28,634 nt of DNA from the NCBI GenBank assembly GCA_949051815.1, contig CARQVR010000039.1, positions 1 through 28,634 of the forward strand, read 5' to 3'. Of the stretch, positions 7,590 to 15,524 are shown one piece after another (within the stretch, counting starts at the first letter, position 1; every line of letters begins with the position of its first letter). Both the position numbers and the translations under genes were made by a program. Origin of the DNA: an uncultured Lachnospiraceae bacterium. Its GTDB lineage: Bacteria; Bacillota; Clostridia; Lachnospirales; Lachnospiraceae. The notes beneath the pieces are model-generated. The model saw only the letters and a program-made list of their open reading frames with translations. It made no database searches and was not told where the DNA came from.

Positions 7590-8645
7590 TTAACGTGAGA
7601 TACGGCCGAAAATCTCCGGCAGTTCACAAAAAAAAGTGCGCCCGCTCAAATCCGTAAAGGGTTCGTCAAGCGGCGGAAAAACAACCTTATAAGCATGTAA
7701 AAGCTGTGACTGTACGCCGAATTGCCGGCGGTATTCCTCATTCCAGACCCGGTCTCCGTACTTATAATCCCCCAGCAGCGGATGACCGATGCCCGCCAGA
7801 TGTGCCCGGATCTGGTGGGGCTTTCCCGTGATCAGCTCCACCTCCAGAAGCGTCTTATCAGCCTCGGCTTTGAGCGGTTTATATCTGGTCTGAATATAGG
7901 CAGCTTTCTTATCTTCCGCATTTTTCTGTATTCCGGCATCCGGACCGCCGCCAGGATCTGTTTTACCGGGAACCGGCTTTATCTTCACTTTGTTTTTTTT
8001 CTCATCCTTGACCAGATACCCTTCGACCAGACATGCTTCCTCAATCCGGCCCCTGACATAGAGCTGATAATATTTGTGAAGGGTTCTTTCCTTTAAAAGA
8101 CCGCCGAGAAGCTGCGCCCCTTTCAGCGTTTTGGCGCAGAGCACCATGCCGCTTGTATTGCGGTCGAGACGGTTACAGACGGATGGCTTATAGAAGGCAG
8201 GTTCCTGTCCGGACAGCGTCTCTTTCTCAAGCAGATATCCGATCAGCCATTCGTTCAGGGAAAGGTCCGTCTTCTCCGCTTTCTGGGACAGGACGCCCGC
8301 AGGCTTATCCGCGATCAGAATGTGGTCGTTTTCATAGACAACCCGGATGTCCGGAAACTGCCGGTAAGCGCTGCGATATTCCTGACTTTTAAAATAACTG
8401 CTGTCGGCAGACTGTTCCGATACCTTTCCCATGAATTTATTAAGCGTTTCCTGTGCAAAGAAGATCTTTACGCAGTCCCCTGCAACTGTCTTTTCACTTC
8501 CGTCGGCCTTTTTGTCATTCAAAGTGATATTCCTTTTTCGCAGCATTTTATAGAGAAAACCGCTGCCTGCATTTGGCAGAAGCCTGTGCAGATACTTGTC
8601 AAAGCGCTGTCCGGCTTCCCTGTCTGTAATAATCGCCTGATACAT
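7590..8645 (-). CDS. RluA-family pseudouridine synthase
   Basis: This family isomerises uridine to pseudouridine in rRNA (some members in tRNA). The protein, about 351 residues, has an N-terminal S4-like RNA-binding region (about 12-65) and an RluA catalytic domain. The key Asp is in NRLDRNTSG (about 160-168), with the usual RluC/RluD partner motifs KPAGVLSQ and PHQIRAHLA. The stretch about 215-250 is a lysine- and glycine-rich insertion between catalytic elements. Two ATG codons lie in tandem (8648 and 8645); AGGAG is 4 nt from the first and 7 nt from the second, so I prefer the second. It probably shares a transcript with the two genes upstream (35-nt and 32-nt gaps). RluC or RluD type cannot be told from sequence alone. 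Confidence 0.9.
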   Translation of the reverse strand: MYQAIITDREAGQRFDKYLHRLLPNAGSGFLYKMLRKRNITLNDKKADGSEKTVAGDCVKIFFAQETLNKFMGKVSEQSADSSYFKSQEYRSAYRQFPDIRVVYENDHILIADKPAGVLSQKAEKTDLSLNEWLIGYLLEKETLSGQEPAFYKPSVCNRLDRNTSGMVLCAKTLKGAQLLGGLLKERTLHKYYQLYVRGRIEEACLVEGYLVKDEKKNKVKIKPVPGKTDPGGGPDAGIQKNAEDKKAAYIQTRYKPLKAEADKTLLEVELITGKPHQIRAHLAGIGHPLLGDYKYGDRVWNEEYRRQFGVQSQLLHAYKVVFPPLDEPFTDLSGRTFFCELPEIFGRISR

Positions 8646-8683
8646 CATGTCTCTCCTGCTTTTTGAAATACGGAAAATGGGGT

Positions 8684-9280
8684 TTAGATGGAAATGTCGT
8701 ACAACAGGCTGACAATGCCTTCCCTGTTTTTATGATCCTCCACCCGCATATCCACCAACCGACTCAGTCGGTCAAGGTATTTATCCTCCTGAGAAAAGAT
8801 GTTAACCGTCACGTTCTTAATGCCTTCCTGTACAAGCATCTGTTCCAGATGTTTTTCCGCTTCCCGACAGATACAGGAAGGGCTTTCCGTAATGCCGCAG
8901 AGCATATCGCCCTTTAGGGCCATATGGCTCAGTGGATAGTTTTTCTGGTAGGAAGTAAAATACATATCATAAAAGACAGTCATAGCAGCGTGATCACAGG
9001 CGGTCACAGCGTTGTCATAAGCGGCAAGTTTTTCATGCAGCGCGCTGCTGCAGCCCACTGCCCTCATAAAGAGAATAAAGTTCACCGCGCTCTTGCAGGC
9101 AGGCAGACAGCCTAAAATCGCCACTATGGTAAGCAGATTTTTATTGCTTCCCGTGGTCAGAATCCCCATGGCATACAGTCCGCCGGAAATCAGGAAAAAC
9201 AGCAGGGTGCGGAGCGCCGTATATTTTTTCCGGTTATCCAGATAGCCGAAAGCGCCTTTCTGTACAAGTAATTTTTTCAT
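8684..9280 (-). CDS. Two-helix membrane protein, function unknown
   Basis: I do not recognise this 198-residue protein. It has a short basic N-terminus, two hydrophobic helices (about 22-42 and 49-72) and a C-terminal domain of about 125 residues, probably in the cytoplasm, with four or five cysteines and a predicted mixed helix/strand pattern (KNVTVNIFSQED looks like a strand). The start at 9280 is clear: AGGAGG lies 6-7 nt upstream, and the open frame before it has no site. It lies between a short-chain dehydrogenase (32 nt upstream) and the RluA-type synthase (about 35 nt downstream), so the three are likely cotranscribed. Nothing in these neighbours explains its job. Confidence 0.75.
   Translation of the reverse strand: MKKLLVQKGAFGYLDNRKKYTALRTLLFFLISGGLYAMGILTTGSNKNLLTIVAILGCLPACKSAVNFILFMRAVGCSSALHEKLAAYDNAVTACDHAAMTVFYDMYFTSYQKNYPLSHMALKGDMLCGITESPSCICREAEKHLEQMLVQEGIKNVTVNIFSQEDKYLDRLSRLVDMRVEDHKNREGIVSLLYDISI
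8758..8772. repeat. Perfect 15-bp palindrome ACCGACTCAGTCGGT
   Basis: The palindrome has 7-bp arms around one base and lies inside the coding region of the two-helix membrane protein, where it encodes part of DRLSRLVD. A near copy (13 of 15 bases) is at 16115-16129. The form resembles TetR-type operators, but it is not in front of a gene here. Confidence 0.35.
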
Positions 9281-9312
9281 ACAATGCCTCCTGTCAGAGC
9301 AGTTTATAACAA

Positions 9313-10065
9313 TCAAAGCAGCAATTTCAGCATCACGTTCTGTACGCTCTGGGTTAACAGATACAGAAGTTTCACGGGAAGACCGCAGATGGAAACGCTT
9401 TTTCCGGTCTTACAGTCGTCGAGCGCTTTTTTTACCACACAGGCTGTCTCCGTCATGGTGAGTTTTTTAAGCGCGCCAAAACCGGACATGTCCTCATAGG
9501 CGCGGGCGAGAAACGGCGTGTTGACCGGGCCGGGGCAGACGGCAGTTACGGTAATCCCCTGTCCTCTCAGCTCCTGCCCTAGCGCGCGGCTTAAGGAATA
9601 TACATAAGCCTTGGAGGCGGCATAGACGGCGAAGGCGCTCTGCGGGACAAAGGCCGCCCCGGAGGAAACCTGTAGCAGCTTACTGCCGCTTTTCATATAA
9701 GGAAGACAGAGCATGGTCATGCGGGTCAGCGCCGTAATGTTTAACTGAATCATGGCGTCGATTTCCTCTTTGCTTTGTCTGGCAAAAAGCTTGTGGCTGC
9801 CGATTCCCGCGCAGTTGACCAAAACCGTGATTTTGGGATTTTGTATGGCAAGCACTTCCCCGAATTGTTTCAGGGCGTTTTCATCTGTCAGGTCGATGAC
9901 GATTACGCGGGTTTTGATCCGCAGGGAATCTGCCAGTTTATTCAGCGCCTCTCTGCTGCGGGCCAGAAGCCATATTTCATCCGTGTTACCAAGACGTTTA
10001 TCCAGTTGTACGGCAAACTCCTTCCCCATGCCGGAGGAAGCGCCGGTGATAATGGCAATATTCAT
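9313..10065 (-). CDS. Short-chain dehydrogenase/reductase (SDR) family oxidoreductase
   Basis: Classical SDR of 250 residues. The nucleotide-binding motif TGASSGMG is at 7-14, NCAG (in place of the more common NNAG) at 84-87, N109 in the active-site helix, the serine around 134-135, and Y148-x-x-x-K152. VCPGPVNTPF follows at about 176-185. The last 40 residues contain a hydrophobic stretch (SICGLPVKLLYLLTQSV), so the protein may touch the membrane. Classical SDRs reduce or oxidise carbonyl/hydroxyl groups with NAD(P)(H); the substrate cannot be read from sequence. I chose the ATG at 10065 because the nucleotide motif sits normally at position 7 there; AGGAG is about 12 nt away, rather long. 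It is the first gene of the probable SDR, membrane protein, pseudouridine synthase transcript. Confidence 0.9.
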   Translation of the reverse strand: MNIAIITGASSGMGKEFAVQLDKRLGNTDEIWLLARSREALNKLADSLRIKTRVIVIDLTDENALKQFGEVLAIQNPKITVLVNCAGIGSHKLFARQSKEEIDAMIQLNITALTRMTMLCLPYMKSGSKLLQVSSGAAFVPQSAFAVYAASKAYVYSLSRALGQELRGQGITVTAVCPGPVNTPFLARAYEDMSGFGALKKLTMTETACVVKKALDDCKTGKSVSICGLPVKLLYLLTQSVQNVMLKLLL

Positions 10066-10128
10066 ATGCTGCAAGTTCTCCTGTTTCCTGTTACATGGCA
10101 TAATAAACCGGCATTACGCCTATGTTTT

Positions 10129-10158
10129 AGTGTACCACTTTTATCTGTCGTCCGTAAA
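10129..10158 (-). promoter_or_regulatory. Possible promoter of the SDR gene
   Basis: TTTACG (10153-10158) and TACACT (10129-10134) on the minus strand are 18 bp apart, each 4 of 6 to consensus. A 6-bp inverted repeat, GTCCGT (10150-10155) with ACGGAC (10172-10177), overlaps the -35 and could be an operator. Weak evidence. Confidence 0.35.
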
Positions 10159-10236
10159 CAATTACTTTTTGACGGACACGGAAGACGTGGCACGAAAAAA
10201 TGTTATTGTTTTTTCACAAAAGATGATATTAAAACC

Positions 10237-10265
10237 TATTATTTTTAGTAAAAGTGTTGTATAAT
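10237..10265 (+). promoter_or_regulatory. Probable glgCD promoter
   Basis: TATAAT at 10260-10265 is a perfect -10, 33 nt before the glgC start. The expected -35 place (10237-10242, TATTAT) is poor, so activation or another sigma-factor contact may be needed. Confidence 0.5.
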
Positions 10266-10297
10266 TTTGGTAGTATTGTAAAAAGGAGGAAAGCAAT

Positions 10298-11506
10298 ATG
10301 GCAAAAGAAATGATTGCAATGCTTCTTGCCGGCGGACAGGGTTCCCGACTGTACACGCTCACGGAGAAGCTTGCAAAACCGGCAGTTCCATTCGGCGGCA
10401 AATACCGCATTATTGATTTTCCGCTGTCTAACTGCGTCAATTCAGGCATTGATACGGTAGGCATCCTGACCCAGTATCAGCCCCTTGTACTGAATGAGTA
10501 CATCGGCAACGGACAACCGTGGGATCTCGACCGTCTGTACGGGGGCGTACATGTACTGCCGCCCTACCAGAAATCCGGCGGCTCTGACTGGTATAAGGGA
10601 ACCGCGAACGCGATTTACCAGAATATATCCTTTATCGAGCGCTATGATCCGAAATATGTCATTATTCTTTCCGGCGACCAGATCTGCAAACAGGATTACA
10701 GTGATTTTCTGGAGTTTCATAAGGCGAAGAACGCGGAGTTCAGCGTAGCTGTTATGGAAGTGCCCTGGGAGGAAGCGCCCCGCTTCGGTCTGATGGTAGC
10801 GGATGAAAACGACAGAATCACGGAGTTTCAGGAGAAACCGAAAAATCCGAAGTCCAATCTGGCTTCCATGGGTATTTACATATTTAACTGGGATATCCTG
10901 AAAAAATATCTGGAGGAGGACGAGGCGGATCCCAATTCCGAAAACGACTTCGGAAACAATATTATCCCCAATCTGCTGCGCGACAACAGACAGATGTACG
11001 CTTACCATTTCAGCGGATACTGGAAGGATGTGGGAACCATTCACTCTTTATGGGAAGCGAATATGGAGGTGCTGGACGCCGAGAGCAGCGGCATCAACCT
11101 GTTCGATGAGAGCTGGAAGATTCACAGCCGCAACGTCGGCATGACGGGACACAAGATCAGCGCAGGTGCCGAAGTGGTAAATACGATGGTTTCCGACGGC
11201 TGCCGCATCAAGGGAAATGTGAAACATTCCATCCTTTTTGCAGGCGTAAAGGTGGAAGCGGACGCGGTGGTTGAAGATGCGGTCATTATGGGCGGCACGA
11301 CAATCAAGTCCGGCGCGGTGGTAAAACACTGTATCGTCGCGGAGAATGTGACGATCTGCGAAAATGCCGTTGTGGGAGCAATGCCCTCCGGCGATGAGGA
11401 CGGTGTGGCTACAGTCGGTTCCGGCCTTATAATCGGTGAAAATGCGGTGGTCGGGCCGAATGCAATCGTAAAAAATGATATGAAAGGTGGCGAAGAACAA
11501 TGGTAA
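10298..11506 (+). CDS. glgC: Glucose-1-phosphate adenylyltransferase
   Basis: GlgC makes ADP-glucose from ATP and glucose 1-phosphate, the glucosyl donor for glycogen. The 402-residue protein has the nucleotidyltransferase signature LLAGGQGSRL at 9-18, FGGKYRIIDFPLSNC at 32-46, and the catalytic Asp in SGDQIC (D127). FQEKPKNP is the glucose-1-phosphate loop, and the C-terminal third (about 285-395) is a left-handed beta-helix built of hexapeptide repeats. AAGGAGG lies 8 nt before the ATG. It overlaps glgD by 7 nt, so the two are translationally coupled; in Firmicutes GlgC and GlgD are known to form a heteromer that is more active than GlgC alone. glgA, glgB and glgP are not in the window. Confidence 0.97.
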   Translation: MAKEMIAMLLAGGQGSRLYTLTEKLAKPAVPFGGKYRIIDFPLSNCVNSGIDTVGILTQYQPLVLNEYIGNGQPWDLDRLYGGVHVLPPYQKSGGSDWYKGTANAIYQNISFIERYDPKYVIILSGDQICKQDYSDFLEFHKAKNAEFSVAVMEVPWEEAPRFGLMVADENDRITEFQEKPKNPKSNLASMGIYIFNWDILKKYLEEDEADPNSENDFGNNIIPNLLRDNRQMYAYHFSGYWKDVGTIHSLWEANMEVLDAESSGINLFDESWKIHSRNVGMTGHKISAGAEVVNTMVSDGCRIKGNVKHSILFAGVKVEADAVVEDAVIMGGTTIKSGAVVKHCIVAENVTICENAVVGAMPSGDEDGVATVGSGLIIGENAVVGPNAIVKNDMKGGEEQW

Positions 11507-12642
11507 AATCAAATACAAGTGCACTCGGGATCATTTTCCCAAACAGTTATGACGCGCTGGTTCCTGAGCTGGTGAATGTGCGTTTGATGGCTTCCATTCC
11601 TTTTGCCAGCCGTTACCGTGTCATCGACTTTATTTTATCCGGCATGACGCATTCCGGCATCGGAAACATTTCCGTGATCGTAAACAAAAATTATCATTCC
11701 CTGATGGATCACCTCGGCTCCGGCCGTGAGTGGGATCTGGTGCGCAAAAACGGCGGCTTACATATCTTCCCTCCCTTCGCGGAAAAGGAGGCGAAGCCTT
11801 ATGTCGGGCGCGCAAGCGCACTGGCAAATATCCTTGACTTCCTGCGGGATTCCAAGGAAAAGTACATTATCATGTCGGACACCAATATGGTGGTGAACTT
11901 TGACTTCCACGCTATGCTGCAGGATCATATCGAGAACGAGGCAGCTATGACGCTCGCCTACTGCGAACAGCCGATTCCGCGCGGATTTATCAACGCCAAG
12001 AATGACGGCAGAAGTTTTTATTATACCTTTGACCTGGAAGGCGATCAGCTCAAAAAAATTTATATCAATTCCAAGGAAGACGGCATCAAGAATCTCTCCA
12101 TGAATATTTTTATCATCAACCGTGAACTTCTGGTGGAGATGGTGGATAACGCGCTGCTGTGTGGTCAGGAATTTTTTATGAGAGACGTTCTGATCCCGCA
12201 GATTAACAAGCTGAACGTAAGAGGCTACAAATACACCGGCTATGTAGGGTTCATTGCGGACATGAAGAGCTACTTCGACGAAAACATGAAGCTTCTGGAT
12301 GACTATAATCTGGACGCGCTCTTCTCCGGCTCTCCCGTTCACACAAAGATCAGAGGAGATCATCCGACCCACTACATCAACGGCTCCAAGGTACAGAACG
12401 TGATGGTTGCTTCCGGCTGTATCATAGAAGGAGAAGTGGAAAACAGCGTGATCTTCCGTGGCGTTAAGATTGCCAGGGGCGCCACTGTGAAAAACTGTAT
12501 TCTCATGCAGGATACGGTTGTGGAGGCAGGCGCGAATATCGAATATCTCATTACGGACAAAGATGTCAAAATTTCAGCCGGTAAAGAAATGAAGGGAACC
12601 GATACCTTCCCGGTTTATATTTCGAAAGGGCAGACGGTATAA
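11500..12642 (+). CDS. glgD: GlgD, non-catalytic subunit of ADP-glucose pyrophosphorylase
   Basis: This 380-residue paralog of GlgC has the same two-domain layout but lacks the catalytic signature: where GlgC has LLAGGQGSRL, it has LGIIFPNSYD near the N-terminus, and the catalytic Asp region is SDTNMVVNFD instead of SGDQICKQDY. The ASRYRVIDFILSG segment and the hexapeptide beta-helix (about 280-370) are kept. In Gram-positive bacteria GlgD is known to increase GlgC activity within a GlgCD complex. Its ATG overlaps the glgC stop (ATGGTAA), so expression is coupled, with AAAGGTGG upstream inside glgC. A shared hairpin terminator follows 43 nt after the stop. Confidence 0.95.
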   Translation: MVKSNTSALGIIFPNSYDALVPELVNVRLMASIPFASRYRVIDFILSGMTHSGIGNISVIVNKNYHSLMDHLGSGREWDLVRKNGGLHIFPPFAEKEAKPYVGRASALANILDFLRDSKEKYIIMSDTNMVVNFDFHAMLQDHIENEAAMTLAYCEQPIPRGFINAKNDGRSFYYTFDLEGDQLKKIYINSKEDGIKNLSMNIFIINRELLVEMVDNALLCGQEFFMRDVLIPQINKLNVRGYKYTGYVGFIADMKSYFDENMKLLDDYNLDALFSGSPVHTKIRGDHPTHYINGSKVQNVMVASGCIIEGEVENSVIFRGVKIARGATVKNCILMQDTVVEAGANIEYLITDKDVKISAGKEMKGTDTFPVYISKGQTV

Positions 12643-12685
12643 GGTATAACAAATCGTCGCTGCCGCAGAATACTGCTGACTTTAA

Positions 12686-12720
12686 AAAGTCCCGCGGATG
12701 GTTTCAATCTGCGGGACTTT
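12686..12720. terminator. Bidirectional terminator between glgD and ygiQ
   Basis: Perfect 10-bp arms AAAGTCCCGC (12686-12695) and GCGGGACTTT (12711-12720). T-rich flanks follow on both strands (CTTT on plus, TTTTTAAAG on minus). One arm lies inside the last codons of the minus-strand YgiQ gene, whose stop codon (12704-12706) is in the loop. Confidence 0.85.
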
Positions 12721-14701
12721 CTTTGCGCTGCTTTTTCTTCTTATGCACATTGCGGATCGTCTTTTTCTTTCGCGAACCGGTTTCCGTGCGGCTCTTCCGG
12801 TCGTCGGCGCGCGTATTTACACCGCCTGCTCTCCCGGATTTTTGCTGCACGCCGCTCTCACGCTTCCCGTTCTCCTGCTTTCTGCGGGATTTGGCGTTCT
12901 CACTTCCTGTCTTTCCCGGCCGGATCAGACATTTTTTGTCAAAACCGATCAGATCTTCTCTTCCGCCCTTTATAAGCGCCTCCCTGACCAGCTCATAATT
13001 GTTGGGATTCCGATACTGGATCAGTGCGCGCTGCATCGCTTTTTCATGGGGATTGCGGCAGACATATACTTTTTTACCGTCTCTCGGGTCAATCCCCGTA
13101 TAGTACATGACAGTGGACACGGTAGACGGCGTCGGATAAAAATCCTGCACCTGCTCCGGCATATAGCCCAGATCCCGCAGATACACAGCAAGTTCTATGG
13201 CCTCTTTCAGCGTGGAGCCGGGATGGGAGGACATCAGATACGGCACAAGGAACTGCTTCTTTCCAAGCCGCTCGTTCAACATCGTATATTTTTTCACAAA
13301 CTTTTCGTAAACTTCCTTCTGGGGCTTTCCGAGATACTGTAAAACCCGATCGGAAATATGCTCCGGCGCCACCTTGAGCTGTCCGCTGACATGATGCTCC
13401 ACCAGTTCCCGGAAAAATGTGTCATCCGGATCAGCCATCAGGTAATCGAAACGGATGCCGGAGCGGATAAAGACTTTTTTCACGCCTGGCAGCGCTCGCA
13501 GCTTACGAAGAAGCGCCAGATAATCGGAATGATCCACTTCCAGATTGGGACAGGGTTTGGGGAAAAGGCACTGTCTGTTTTTGCAGACGCCCTGTGTCAT
13601 CTGTTTCTGACAGGATGGATGCCGGAAATTGGCCGTAGGACCGCCCACATCGTGGATGTATCCCTTGAAATCCGGTTCTTGTATCATCAGCATAGCTTCC
13701 CGCAGGATGGATTCATGGCTTCTGACCTGAATGGTTCTTCCCTGATGAAAGGTGAGGGCGCAGAAATTACAGCCGCCGAAACACCCTCTGTTGCTGACAA
13801 GGGAAAATTTGATCTCGGAGATCGCCGGCACCCCTCCGGCCTCCTCGTAGGAGGGATGGCAGGCACGCATATAGGGCAGCTCATAGACAGCGTCCATCTC
13901 TTCTGTCGTGAGCGGCGGCTGGGGCGGGTTCTGTACCACATAAACGCCGTTCGGGTAAGGCTCAACCAGTGTTTTCCCGGTAAAGGGATCGGTATTGCTG
14001 TACTGGGTCTGAAAACTTTTGGCGTAGGCTTGCGGCCGGGCCTTCATTTCCTCATAGGACGGCAGCTCTACAGCGTCGTAAATGCCGCCGGTCTCCTTCG
14101 TCTTGTAGACGGTTCCGGGAATAAAGGTAATATCCTTCACCGCGATGCCGCTGTCTAAAGCCTCCGCAATCTCCACAATGGACTTTTCTCCCATACCGTA
14201 GGAAATCAGATCCGCCTGACTGTCCAGCAGAATAGACCGCTTAAAGCTGTCCGACCAGTAGTCATAATGGGCCATGCGCCGCAGACTGGCCTCGATGCCG
14301 CCGATAATGACAGGCACATCCTTATAGACACGTCTGATCAGATTGCCGTAAACCACCGTGGCGTGATCCGGCCTTTTATACGGCTCTCCGCCCGGCGTAT
14401 AGGCGTCCGTGGGTCTGTGTTTTCCTGAGACAAAATAGTGGTTTACCATGGAATCCATATTGCCGCCGGTGACGATAAATGCCAGCCTCGGCCGTCCCAG
14501 AACTGTTATGCTGTTCTCATCCTTCCAGTCAGGCTGGGAAATAATGCCCACGCGGAAGCCGCGGGACTCTAATACCCTGCTGATAATGGCATGTCCGAAG
14601 GACGGGTGATCCACATAGGCGTCGCCGATCACATAGACGAAATCAGGCTGCGCTATGCCCTGTGCTTCCATATCTTCTTTTGAAATGGGTAAAAATGCCA
14701 T
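12704..14701 (-). CDS. ygiQ: YgiQ-family radical SAM protein
   Basis: The 665-residue protein belongs to the YgiQ family (UPF0313), radical SAM enzymes with unknown substrate. The 4Fe-4S cluster motif is RGCFGGCNFC with C307, C311 and C314. The N-terminal part contains YVIGDAYVDHPSFGHAI (a cobalamin-binding-like Rossmann region in this family) and the HYDYWSDSF segment. The last 70 or so residues form a very basic, low-complexity tail rich in K, R and E. The start at 14701 is the better one: GGAGG lies 5 nt upstream, inside the codons of the alternative start at 14713. It follows the HAD gene by 28 nt, so the two are likely an operon. Its stop codon lies in a terminator shared with glgD. Confidence 0.92.
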   Translation of the reverse strand: MAFLPISKEDMEAQGIAQPDFVYVIGDAYVDHPSFGHAIISRVLESRGFRVGIISQPDWKDENSITVLGRPRLAFIVTGGNMDSMVNHYFVSGKHRPTDAYTPGGEPYKRPDHATVVYGNLIRRVYKDVPVIIGGIEASLRRMAHYDYWSDSFKRSILLDSQADLISYGMGEKSIVEIAEALDSGIAVKDITFIPGTVYKTKETGGIYDAVELPSYEEMKARPQAYAKSFQTQYSNTDPFTGKTLVEPYPNGVYVVQNPPQPPLTTEEMDAVYELPYMRACHPSYEEAGGVPAISEIKFSLVSNRGCFGGCNFCALTFHQGRTIQVRSHESILREAMLMIQEPDFKGYIHDVGGPTANFRHPSCQKQMTQGVCKNRQCLFPKPCPNLEVDHSDYLALLRKLRALPGVKKVFIRSGIRFDYLMADPDDTFFRELVEHHVSGQLKVAPEHISDRVLQYLGKPQKEVYEKFVKKYTMLNERLGKKQFLVPYLMSSHPGSTLKEAIELAVYLRDLGYMPEQVQDFYPTPSTVSTVMYYTGIDPRDGKKVYVCRNPHEKAMQRALIQYRNPNNYELVREALIKGGREDLIGFDKKCLIRPGKTGSENAKSRRKQENGKRESGVQQKSGRAGGVNTRADDRKSRTETGSRKKKTIRNVHKKKKQRKESPAD

Positions 14702-14729
14702 CTTTTCCTCCATTCTGTATGTATTCGCT

Positions 14730-15383
14730 TTATGCAAGCACACCTTCTTCTATCAATTCCCGGAATCCATAGGTATAATAATCCGCAAGTTCCCGTTTTT
14801 CCCTGTCCTGATATTCGGAATACTTATCATAGACGGCGCACACCTGCATTCCGGCCGCCTTTCCCGCCTGAATGCCCGGTATGATATCCTCGAACACAAG
14901 ACAGTTTTCGGGATTGACGGCAAGTTTGTCTGCCACGGCCAGATAGATGTCCGGCGCCGGTTTTCCCTTCTCCACCTCGCATGCTGTCATGATACAGCCG
15001 AAACAGGATTCCATCTGATGCGCCCGCACGACGCTTTCCACCAGTTCTCTGGAGTTGCTGGTGGCGATACCGGTCTTGATGCCGTGTTCCTTACAGTAGG
15101 ACAAAAGCTCTTTGACCCCTTCCTTGACAGGCACTTCACAGGCGTACTTGTCTCTTGCCATCCGGTTCCAGTCCGCCTTGATGGTGTCCAGATCGTCGGG
15201 CAGGGAAAAACGCGTCTTAAAGTAGGCCGCCGTCTCGGAAAAACTCATACCTTCGATACACGCCTGCAGATTATCCGGCAGGGGGATTCCGAATTTTCCG
15301 AGATATTCTATGTCTATCGAACGCCAGATCCACATGGAATCCACCATGGATCCGTCCAGATCAAATATAACCGCTTCTATCAT
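14730..15383 (-). CDS. HAD-superfamily phosphatase, beta-phosphoglucomutase-like
   Basis: 217-residue cytosolic HAD hydrolase with a C1 helical cap. The four HAD motifs are visible: D8 and D10 in FDLDGSMVDS, S109 in ATSNS, K141 in GKPAPD, and E165-D166 in VFEDIIPGIQAG. These catalyse phosphoryl transfer through an Asp-phosphate. The family includes beta-phosphoglucomutase and many small-metabolite phosphatases, and the sequence does not single one out. AAAGGAAG lies about 9 nt before the ATG. It comes before ygiQ on the minus strand and faces a YlbJ-like gene on the plus strand. Confidence 0.9.
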   Translation of the reverse strand: MIEAVIFDLDGSMVDSMWIWRSIDIEYLGKFGIPLPDNLQACIEGMSFSETAAYFKTRFSLPDDLDTIKADWNRMARDKYACEVPVKEGVKELLSYCKEHGIKTGIATSNSRELVESVVRAHQMESCFGCIMTACEVEKGKPAPDIYLAVADKLAVNPENCLVFEDIIPGIQAGKAAGMQVCAVYDKYSEYQDREKRELADYYTYGFRELIEEGVLA

Positions 15384-15442
15384 GCTGTTTCTTCCTTTCC
15401 GTTTCTTTTGTTTTTGTCATGTCTTACTGCTTCTTCCGAATA

Positions 15443-15471
15443 TATATACAATAAATGCTGTCGTCAGTCAC
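15443..15471 (-). promoter_or_regulatory. Possible promoter of the HAD-ygiQ genes
   Basis: GTGACT (15466-15471) and TATATA (15443-15448) on the minus strand are 17 bp apart, 4 of 6 each. The same AT-rich block could serve the divergent ylbJ-like gene (TACAAT at 15447-15452 on plus), but I see no matching -35 there. Confidence 0.35.
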
Positions 15472-15524
15472 CGGCGTATGTCTGCCAGCGAACCAGACAG
15501 AGGCGCGTCGGCGCGGAGGCCAAT

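Noticed and set aside
15417..15452. Sigma-E type sporulation promoter before the ylbJ-like gene
   Set aside because: TATACAAT at 15445 resembles the -10, but the nearest -35-like sequence is about 21 bp away instead of about 14.
14655..15524. Long N-terminal extension of the ylbJ-like protein
   Set aside because: This stretch is the antisense of the HAD gene; a strong ribosome site at 15525 and the normal family length favour the short form.
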